A stretch of 64,000 nt of DNA from Kofleriaceae bacterium (GTDB taxonomy: Bacteria > Myxococcota_A > Polyangia > Haliangiales > Haliangiaceae): assembly GCA_018057825.1 (NCBI GenBank), contig JAGPCY010000001.1, positions 186,001 to 250,000 of the forward strand. The letters are read 5' to 3'. Positions 1 to 6,384 of this stretch are shown here, piece after piece. Each line of letters starts with the position of its first letter. Position 1 is the first letter of the stretch. The notes beneath the pieces were generated by a model. The model ran no database searches. It was not told where the DNA came from and worked only from the letters and a program-made list of their open reading frames with translations. A program made the position numbers and the translations under genes.

Positions 1-942
1 ACAGGGGTCGGCGCAACTGCGCGCCATGTCGCGTCTCACCTGGACACCGTGCGCCAGCTACTTCGTTACGAAGGACTCGCCGGCTCCCTCCGTAAGCTCC
101 TTGAAAAGGTACTCACGTTACTTCGGATCCGTCCCGGATTCGGGACTCGAGGTTTCGAGGCCACGCTTGAGGTCAAGAAGCTGTCGGCCATGCGTTCCGA
201 GCTTCAGGGTTTGCTCAAGCGCGCGGAAGATCAGCTTCGCTTCGGCGGCGACGACGCGGCCGACTTGGAGAGTGAGCTGGTCGATATTGAAGCCCAGCTC
301 TCGCGCCATCGCGCCGAAGTGGATAGCTACCTGGACGGCTCCGGGACTATCGAGGCTCGCGGCCTGCCGAGTCGCAGCGTGTCTCTTGATGCCGTCTACG
401 CCGACGAAGTCGAGCAAGGCCGATCGCTTCAATATACGATCTATGCTGAGTCGGATGGAAAAACGCACACCATCGGGCACGCGGAGGTCCCCCTTGACAG
501 CCAAGGCCAGCCCCTGGATGGCCCCCACCTCATTATCGAGTCGACGATCATTGATCGCGGAGTCACCACTCGACTCGATCTCTACAGTGGCACGGAGCGT
601 ATTCCGACTACGCAGCATGTGCTCGACATTGTCACAGCAAGGTACCGTAGGCGTTTTGGTGTTGAACCCGAGGTCCTGCCCGGGCATCTGGCCGATCAGA
701 ACAAGCTGAACTTTCAGCGAGAGTGGTATCGACTGAAGCAGACCGATCTTGACGATGAGAGCGCGAAGAAGCTTGCGATCGCCGCGACTTCCTTTGGGCG
801 GCATCGCGCGGTTCGCGGCTACAGTGAGTTCGAGGTGACACTTTTCGGAGACCTTGCCCGCGTCGATCTTGGCCCCCCCTATGGACCTCAGCTCGTCCCG
901 ACCGGCATTTCCGTCGTGGCGAAGAAGCCGAAGGCGCCATGA
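1..942 (+). CDS. C-terminal part of a large probable toxin/effector protein (5' end outside window)
   Basis: The frame is open from the first base, so the true start lies upstream; GTG 49 is only the first possible start inside the window. About 313 codons are visible. They begin with a Leu/Arg-rich helical stretch, continue with a Glu/Leu-rich coiled-coil-like segment (about bases 160-350), then a beta-rich part and a motif resembling a pre-toxin region (ARYRRRFGVEP ... NFQREW, about bases 640-725). I recognise no catalytic motif or named family. The stop lies in an ATGA overlap with the next gene, the same junction seen at the toxin-tail/immunity borders further right. Base composition of the first kilobase looks less GC-rich than the rest of the window. 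The toxin role is inferred from context only; an ordinary large secreted protein remains possible. Confidence 0.5.
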   Translation, partial: TGVGATARHVASHLDTVRQLLRYEGLAGSLRKLLEKVLTLLRIRPGFGTRGFEATLEVKKLSAMRSELQGLLKRAEDQLRFGGDDAADLESELVDIEAQLSRHRAEVDSYLDGSGTIEARGLPSRSVSLDAVYADEVEQGRSLQYTIYAESDGKTHTIGHAEVPLDSQGQPLDGPHLIIESTIIDRGVTTRLDLYSGTERIPTTQHVLDIVTARYRRRFGVEPEVLPGHLADQNKLNFQREWYRLKQTDLDDESAKKLAIAATSFGRHRAVRGYSEFEVTLFGDLARVDLGPPYGPQLVPTGISVVAKKPKAP

Positions 943-1451
943 CTGACGAGCTGCTCCACGGAAAACGGAGGTTTGCGGAGCTGGCCGATGTGGACGTCGT
1001 CGAGAGGCGGCGATTGCGTGAGCTAGCGGTCGCTGACCCTGCGCTCGCTGAAGAAGAGCTGGCTGGGATGCTCTGTCGTTCGCGAACGATTGTGATCCGT
1101 CGCTACATCCGTGAGGTCCTGATGGGAGTGGCGGATCACGCTGACTGGACAAGAGAAAATGCGCGAATGCCCAGCGAAGCCGAAGCGCTGGCCAGCCTGA
1201 TCGGACGCGCGCTTTCCGTGGAGGAGGCCGTGGTAGGCATAGGTATCGAGGAAATCGCGCCTGCACAAACAGAGCTGCTTCGCGTGTTGCGGCGTGACCA
1301 TGGACTGGCTGTCGCAGCAAGATATCTCGCCTTCGTGACTGGCGAGCTCGCGCGCGCGCAAGGCGTGGACTACCTGGACTGCGTGTCGTCGGGGCAGATG
1401 AGCCATGCCGACTGGGTCGAAAAACGCCTCCCGATGCTCCGCAACCGCTAG
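939..1451 (+). CDS. Probable cognate immunity-like protein, 170 aa
   Basis: A mostly helical, soluble, acidic protein without signal peptide or membrane segment, and of no family I recognise. It starts at ATG 939, overlapping the stop of the upstream gene by 4 bases (ATGA), so the two are almost certainly translated together. A small uncharacterised cytoplasmic protein coupled to the last codon of a long protein is the classic arrangement of a polymorphic toxin and its immunity protein. It shows no similarity to the three paralogs that follow. The immunity role is inferred from position alone. Confidence 0.5.
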   Translation: MTDELLHGKRRFAELADVDVVERRRLRELAVADPALAEEELAGMLCRSRTIVIRRYIREVLMGVADHADWTRENARMPSEAEALASLIGRALSVEEAVVGIGIEEIAPAQTELLRVLRRDHGLAVAARYLAFVTGELARAQGVDYLDCVSSGQMSHADWVEKRLPMLRNR

Positions 1452-1463
1452 GGAAGGGCGTCC

Positions 1464-1589
1464 ATGAACGGAGAGCAACCTCTCGGCGAAGCGGCCCAGC
1501 GCCTAACTCCACGGGTTGGCAGCCGCTACAACGTTCGTGTCGACGTCGTCTCGGCAGGTGCTCGCGTCAGCTACGGAGGGCAGCCTTGA
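1464..1589 (+). pseudogene. Short orphan toxin-tail remnant (41 codons)
   Basis: The frame opens with MNGEQPLGEAAQ, matching the start of the frame at 3123 (MEEEQPFGE), and closes with RYNVRVDVVSAGARVSYGG. That end has the same pattern (V-x-V-x-V-V-x-x-x-G) as the ends of the frames at 2299 and 3546. The TGA stop overlaps the TTG start of the next gene. It looks like a start and a tail brought together by deletion of everything between. Whether the 41-residue peptide is made is unknown. Confidence 0.5.
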
Positions 1590-2302
1590 TCCTCGTCAGC
1601 GGAACCCGATTCGTCGCGTTCTGGAGCTTCTTGACACCTCCTGCGCCAACGCCGCCTGTCGGCCCTTCGGGATGGCAGGAGCGCTGGCGCTCAGCAATCG
1701 AATTGAGCCGAGCGGCGTGCGATCGACTTCACGACCAGCGGCTCCTGGAAGCTCCGCTGGCCGCCACCCTACGGATCGGTGACTTGGACGGCTACCTGAA
1801 TCCGATTGTGCTACACGCGGACACTGCAGAGGCTTTGTTGCAGCTCACCTTCCGTCACGTCGAAGCCAATCAGTTCGCGCCAGGACGCCTAGAAGCACGC
1901 GGGCTCTCCGTGGTGGTCAGCGGATCAGGCGAGGAGCGGGCTCTTCCGGGCGTCCTCGGTATCAACTGCGCCGTCTACGACTTGCAGACTGCGCTCTCCG
2001 TGTGGACGCTCTCGGACATCTGGATGCCCTACAACCTGATGGCGCAGTCACAATGGGAAGTCGCAGAGCTCAACGCGCCCCGGCTTCGCGCGGCCCTCGA
2101 GGCGATCGAGCAGGTCGTCGGCAGCCCAGGTTTCTCCGAGGACTCGCGCTTCGCCAAAGTCGACGGCTACGAGCTGCGGAACTACATCGTGCGCGGCGAC
2201 GTCGTCGACCTCCAGGACATGGGCTACGACGAGTCCCGGATCGTCGAGAGCTGGCCCGAACCAGATCCGTCGGATCCGCCGCCAGGGCCGGAGGTCTCGT
2301 GA
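1586..2302 (+). CDS. Immunity-like paralog A (variable N-domain, conserved C-domain), 238 aa
   Basis: TTG is chosen as start: it sits in a TTGA overlap with the remnant upstream, has a GGAGGG sequence a few bases before it, and gives an MILVSGT opening like MILARGT in the paralog at 4175. Residues about 1-140 differ from the two paralogs; from SDIWMPYNLMAQ onward (about residue 142) the protein is nearly the same as them. It is soluble, acidic and has no signal peptide. The family is unknown to me. Being one of three tandem paralogs, each attached to a toxin-tail remnant, it is best read as an immunity protein kept after its toxin was lost; this is inference. Confidence 0.55.
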   Translation: MILVSGTRFVAFWSFLTPPAPTPPVGPSGWQERWRSAIELSRAACDRLHDQRLLEAPLAATLRIGDLDGYLNPIVLHADTAEALLQLTFRHVEANQFAPGRLEARGLSVVVSGSGEERALPGVLGINCAVYDLQTALSVWTLSDIWMPYNLMAQSQWEVAELNAPRLRAALEAIEQVVGSPGFSEDSRFAKVDGYELRNYIVRGDVVDLQDMGYDESRIVESWPEPDPSDPPPGPEVS

Positions 2303-2412
2303 AGCACGGGCCCCGGCAGGCGAGACAGCTCGTCAATGCGCCCGCCGCGCGCGTTTCTGTCGAGGTCGTCGACCGTTCCGGCCATCGCTGGACCATTGGG
2401 GGCCCTCGATGA
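2299..2412 (+). pseudogene. Short orphan toxin-tail remnant (37 codons)
   Basis: The GTG at 2299 overlaps the stop of paralog A (GTGA) and the TGA at 2410-2412 overlaps the ATG of paralog B (ATGA). The peptide ends ARVSVEVVDRSGHRWTIGG, which aligns with the end of the longer frame at 3546-4178 (RRVSIDIVDQTGRRGRIES). It therefore looks like the last piece of a toxin domain whose remainder has been deleted. It may now only couple translation of the two flanking genes. Confidence 0.55.
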
Positions 2413-3098
2413 GGCTGGCCTATGGAACCGAGTCGATCTGCACGTGGTTCTTTCCGCTTCGAGGTTCGGCTGGGGCTCAAAGTCTCGGCGCCAACTGGCG
2501 GTCGGGGCTGGATGCTTTGGTGTCCGTCTGCCGAGCTCTCACTCCGATGGAGCTGGTCACGTCCCCGATGGAGGTGCGGTCGTTCTTCGGCGTCGGGTCA
2601 GCCTATCCGGCGCCGCAAGAACGTCTCGTCGCCGGTGGCGAGCTCCCGGGGACCGTGGAAGAGCTCGTCGCTCTTGGCGGGCGCCAAGACGGGCACATCA
2701 GTATCGACGGCCGAGCCAAGGTCCTCGGCAGGGACGAAGGCCGAGTCCTCGAGGGTGTCATCGAACTGACGTGCGTCGTCTGGACCGACGACGTCTACAT
2801 CACTCTTTCAACTCGGTCCGACGTCTGGATGCCCTACAACCTGATGGCGCAGTCGCAATGGGAAGTCGCGGAGCTGAACGCGCCCCGGCTGCGCGCGGCG
2901 CTCGAGGCGATCGAGCAGATCGTCGGCAAGCCCGGCTACGCCGAGGACTCGCGCTTCGCCAAAGTCGACGGGTATGAGCTGCGCAATCACATCGTGCGCG
3001 GTGACGTCCTCGACCTCCAGGACATGGGCTACGACGAGTCACGGATCGTCGAGCGCTGGCCTGAGCCGGATCCGCCTCCAGGGCTGGCCGGCACATGA
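2409..3098 (+). CDS. Immunity-like paralog B, 229 aa
   Basis: Soluble protein starting at ATG 2409 in an ATGA overlap with the preceding remnant. Residues about 1-135 are moderately similar to paralog C (shared PMEV-x-SFFGVG, then a D-G-R-A motif and STRSD). The last ~95 residues (WMPYNLMAQ ... MGYDES) are almost identical to paralogs A and C, and the DNA there is too, which suggests recent duplication or gene conversion. Function is unknown; immunity protein is inferred from the repeated toxin-tail/paralog arrangement. Confidence 0.55.
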   Translation: MRLAYGTESICTWFFPLRGSAGAQSLGANWRSGLDALVSVCRALTPMELVTSPMEVRSFFGVGSAYPAPQERLVAGGELPGTVEELVALGGRQDGHISIDGRAKVLGRDEGRVLEGVIELTCVVWTDDVYITLSTRSDVWMPYNLMAQSQWEVAELNAPRLRAALEAIEQIVGKPGYAEDSRFAKVDGYELRNHIVRGDVLDLQDMGYDESRIVERWPEPDPPPGLAGT

Positions 3099-3122
3099 CC
3101 CAGACGGCCGCGCAGGCGCCCC

Positions 3123-3565
3123 ATGGAAGAGGAGCAACCTTTCGGCGAAGTAGAGATCTCTCGGCGATCTTGGATCACTGCGAAGCTTCCGCTGGAGGCC
3201 CCCGTGACCGAGCCTGAGACCGCTGTCGCGCTCCCGTCGGATTCTGAAGACCTCTACGACTTCTTGATCGATGCTGGCAAGTCGCAAAGGCTCGACCTGC
3301 AGCCCCGCGTAGAGTCATTCGGGCGCTCCTCGACGTGGCCCTGGCTTCCGGCGAAGAAGACTCCGTGCGCGATGCTGCCTTTCACGGCGTGCTTGTCCTA
3401 TGTGAGGTTCCACGGGATGACTACCCATGGGAGCCGCTGGTGCCGGGCTTCGACGCGAAGGCGGACTGGGGCTTGTTGGCGCGGTGCCTGCACACGCGCG
3501 GACTTTCGGTGCCGGCCGAACTTGAGAGACGAGCCGGATCCTCGCATGGGCCCACCGGAGGATGA
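3123..3565 (+). pseudogene. Frameshifted small gene in the toxin/immunity array
   Basis: The reading starts at ATG 3123 (MEEEQPFGE, as in the remnant at 1464) and reads sensibly through SDSEDLYDFLIDAGKSQ. It then turns into Arg/Trp-rich nonsense, while another frame, open from 3248, becomes protein-like (VIRALLDVALASGEED, then a Trp/Pro-rich stretch) and ends at TGA 3563-3565. A single frameshift between about 3285 and 3320 would join the two into one protein of about 145 residues. A sequencing error cannot be excluded. The second half could instead be a separate 76-residue frame from GTG 3335. No family recognised; probably another immunity-type gene. Confidence 0.45.
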
Positions 3566-4178
3566 TGCTGGGCCGGTTCGATCGCCGAGACCGACCATCC
3601 CGGGCAAGCAGCACCGCGTCGCCGAGGCCATTCGATCCTTGTCGCGCTCCCCGGACGGCGCCGAGCTCGCCCGCCGCCTCCTCGATCCGCGCCTCCAGGC
3701 CGCCAAGGGCTACCAGGACGTCGTCGCGCGCCTGCTGTCCCTCGATGACCCCAAGCCCGCCGCGCTCCTCGCTGAGCTCCGCGACGCCGAACACCTGCTC
3801 GAGACCGGCGACATGACCAAGCAGACCCTTGCGTTCAACGAGAAATCCCACGGCACCCGGCAAGGCGACCCCGGCCACTACGACGTCGACTCGGCCCTGA
3901 TGAACGCCGATGGGACGATGGATCAGGCGTTCCAGACGTATCGACCTACCAGCCGAGACGTCACGTCGATCATTCAAGGCGCAAGCGACAAGATCAGCGA
4001 ACAGCTCTCAAATGCACCGGCCGCACATAGGGCTATCTCTGTGCATGTCGATGCCGATCTAGTAAGCGGGCTGCTCGCAAGGCGCCGCGACTTGACGGAA
4101 CTCGCTACGCAGCGTCGCGTCTCGATCGATATTGTTGACCAAACAGGCCGACGGGGGAGAATTGAGAGTCCCAAATGA
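3546..4178 (+). CDS. Orphan toxin C-terminal module, 210 aa
   Basis: This is the only complete-looking tail of the array. The start is uncertain: the frame is open upstream to 3123, and ATG 3546, just inside the end of the preceding frame, is the first good candidate. A helical linker (RVAEAIRSLSRSPDG ... LLETGDMTKQTLAFN) is followed by a domain with a YDVDSALM motif, a Gln/Ser-rich helix, and a closing beta pair RRVSIDIVD. The pattern (D, then x-x-Y-RPTS, then a helix with conserved Gln) recalls the PD-(D/E)XK-like tRNase tails of CdiA proteins, but the expected E-x-K reads Q-T-Y, so it may be inactive or unrelated. It lacks any secretion domain, as displaced orphan modules do. The ATGA at 4175 couples it to paralog C. 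Confidence 0.45.
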   Translation: MGPPEDDAGPVRSPRPTIPGKQHRVAEAIRSLSRSPDGAELARRLLDPRLQAAKGYQDVVARLLSLDDPKPAALLAELRDAEHLLETGDMTKQTLAFNEKSHGTRQGDPGHYDVDSALMNADGTMDQAFQTYRPTSRDVTSIIQGASDKISEQLSNAPAAHRAISVHVDADLVSGLLARRRDLTELATQRRVSIDIVDQTGRRGRIESPK

Positions 4179-4876
4179 TACTGGCTCGTGGTACCGCGTC
4201 GATCGCGGTGTGGCACTTCTCTCTTAAGGTGCCTACGCCCCTGCCGTCGTTCGAAAAGCCTTGGGAGGCGGCGATCGCCGCGACCGGCGAGGCTTGCCGA
4301 CTCCTGTCAAAGCTCTCATTGCTCACCTACCCAATGGAGGTGGAGTCGTTCTTCGGCGTCGGCCCAAGCTATCCACCGTCGCAGACGCGTTCCGTCGACG
4401 CGGAGGGCGACCTCGCCGCGTCGCTGACGGACTTGGCCGCAGCTGGAGGGTATGTGGCCGGTGACCTCCGTGTCGACGGTCGCGCCGAGGTGCATGGCGT
4501 TCATGCGAGTCGTCTGCTCGACGACGTAGTCAGGCTAAAGTGCGTGGTCGCAGGGTTTGACACCTACCTTTCGCTCTCGACCCGCTCGGACATCTGGATG
4601 CCCTACAACCTCATGGCGCAGCCGCAGTCGGAGGTCGCGGAGCTGAACGCGCCCCGGCTGCGCGCGGCGCTGGAGGCGATCGAGCAGATCGTCGGCAAGC
4701 CCGGCTACGCCGAGGACTCGCGGTTCGCGAAGGTCGACGGCTACGAGCTTCGCAATCACATCGTGCGCGGCGACGTCCTGGACCTCCAGGACATGGGCTA
4801 CGACGAGTCGTGGATCGCGGACCGCTGGCCCGAGCCGGATCCGCCGGATCTGCCGCCAGGGCCGGCGAGTACGTGA
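4175..4876 (+). CDS. Immunity-like paralog C, 233 aa
   Basis: ATG 4175 overlaps the stop of the orphan toxin module (ATGA), so this gene is the natural cognate partner of that module. The N-terminal ~135 residues resemble paralog B at moderate level (PMEV-x-SFFGVG and STRSD are shared). The last ~95 residues are near-identical to A and B, with a few changes such as SQW to PQS and DESR to DESW. There is no signal peptide or membrane helix. Family unrecognised. It is followed after about 40 bases by a hexanucleotide array. Confidence 0.55.
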   Translation: MILARGTASIAVWHFSLKVPTPLPSFEKPWEAAIAATGEACRLLSKLSLLTYPMEVESFFGVGPSYPPSQTRSVDAEGDLAASLTDLAAAGGYVAGDLRVDGRAEVHGVHASRLLDDVVRLKCVVAGFDTYLSLSTRSDIWMPYNLMAQPQSEVAELNAPRLRAALEAIEQIVGKPGYAEDSRFAKVDGYELRNHIVRGDVLDLQDMGYDESWIADRWPEPDPPDLPPGPAST

Positions 4877-4915
4877 CGCAGGCCGGAAGGACGGGCGCAA
4901 CCGGGGAGCGATATA

Positions 4916-5220
<305 letters not shown>

Positions 5221-5330
5221 CGCGGGGGGCAACGGGAGGCACTCGACGGCACAGGCCGAGCCGCGGCGGTACTGGCGGGCGCTGGAGCGAGACTCGGTAA
5301 CAAAACCCGGGGCTCGCACTCTGCACGGGG

Positions 5331-6359
5331 ATGAAGCTCCAACGCGCCTTGTCCCCGCTCTGCTCCCTCTTGGTCGCCGCCTGCGCGGTCGAGGCGGCGC
5401 CGGCCGTCGCCACTGACCCGGTGAGCAAGTTCGACGACTGTCCGTGGTGGGGCTGTGGCGGCAACACGCCGGTGATCGATCTCTGGGGCTTCCACGACCT
5501 CGACCTCGACGGCGCGCCCAACCAGGCCGGGATCCGCCTGCTGGCGATGGTGAAGAACCAAGCGCGGTACCTGCCCGAGCTCGACGGCGCGCGGCTCCTG
5601 GCACGGCCGGCCCGAGGCTCGGGGCCACCGCTCGAGCACGCCGCGCTCGAAGGGGCCGCCTTCGTCCTCGAGACGCCGGGCGGCATCGTCTACCTGCAGA
5701 TCCGCCACGTCTCGAACCTCACGCCGTACTGGGTCGGCGAGCCCGACCTGAACGAGACCTACGAGCTGACCTACGGCGCCGATCTCGCCAGCGACCGGCC
5801 GGTGTGCGCGAACCCGCCGAACCCGGAGAGCCCCGACGAGGAGTGGCCGGCCGCGACCGAGGCGCTGCTCTTCGCCGGCGATCGCTATGACGCCCAGACC
5901 AAGCGGGTCACCGCCATCGGCGCCGCGGCCGGGCGCTGGTTCAACATCGCGTGCGCCGGCAGCGCGCTGGCCAAGCTCCATCTCACCCGCCACACCACCG
6001 CCGGCAGTCAGTCCACCTTCAAGTCCACCCAGGCCGAGCGCCAGGCGGTCTTGAAGATGTACACCTCGGACGTGTGCGGCACCGGCCGCGCCTTCACCCG
6101 CGCCGGCGAGCCGCTCCACTGGAGCAACCGGGGGCGCTGGCTAGAGCTGACCGGAACCGAGGCCAGCAGCGAGGCGCTGTGGACCGAGACCGGCGCGCTG
6201 TGCCTCGACGAGCATCGCCTCGAGGCGGACCCCGGCTTCCCCGGCATCCGCGACGCGATCGTCGAGGAGTGCGCGCAGGTCGGGATCGCGCTCGAGCCGT
6301 GCGATGACCTGCTCGATCACTGGGAAGAGCGCGCCCTCGTGATCAGCGCCAATCCGTGA
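5331..6359 (+). CDS. ADYC-type lipoprotein, 342 aa
   Basis: A signal peptide with lipobox (LLVAAC, Cys about residue 18) predicts an exported lipoprotein. The C-terminal half carries the arrangement of the ADYC domain known from myxobacterial surface lipoproteins: W-F-N-x-ACAGSALAKL, then a Cys motif TSDVCGTG in place of the usual ADYCGDG, then a TRAGEPLHW stretch and further Cys residues near the end. The N-terminal part has an extra Cys pair (CPWWGC). Function of the family is unknown. It stands alone between repeat array 1 and a convergent kinase gene. Another lipoprotein of the same apparent group starts at 63603. Confidence 0.65.
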   Translation: MKLQRALSPLCSLLVAACAVEAAPAVATDPVSKFDDCPWWGCGGNTPVIDLWGFHDLDLDGAPNQAGIRLLAMVKNQARYLPELDGARLLARPARGSGPPLEHAALEGAAFVLETPGGIVYLQIRHVSNLTPYWVGEPDLNETYELTYGADLASDRPVCANPPNPESPDEEWPAATEALLFAGDRYDAQTKRVTAIGAAAGRWFNIACAGSALAKLHLTRHTTAGSQSTFKSTQAERQAVLKMYTSDVCGTGRAFTRAGEPLHWSNRGRWLELTGTEASSEALWTETGALCLDEHRLEADPGFPGIRDAIVEECAQVGIALEPCDDLLDHWEERALVISANP

Positions 6360-6384
6360 CCGCCGCATACGCTGCTCGCTCGGA

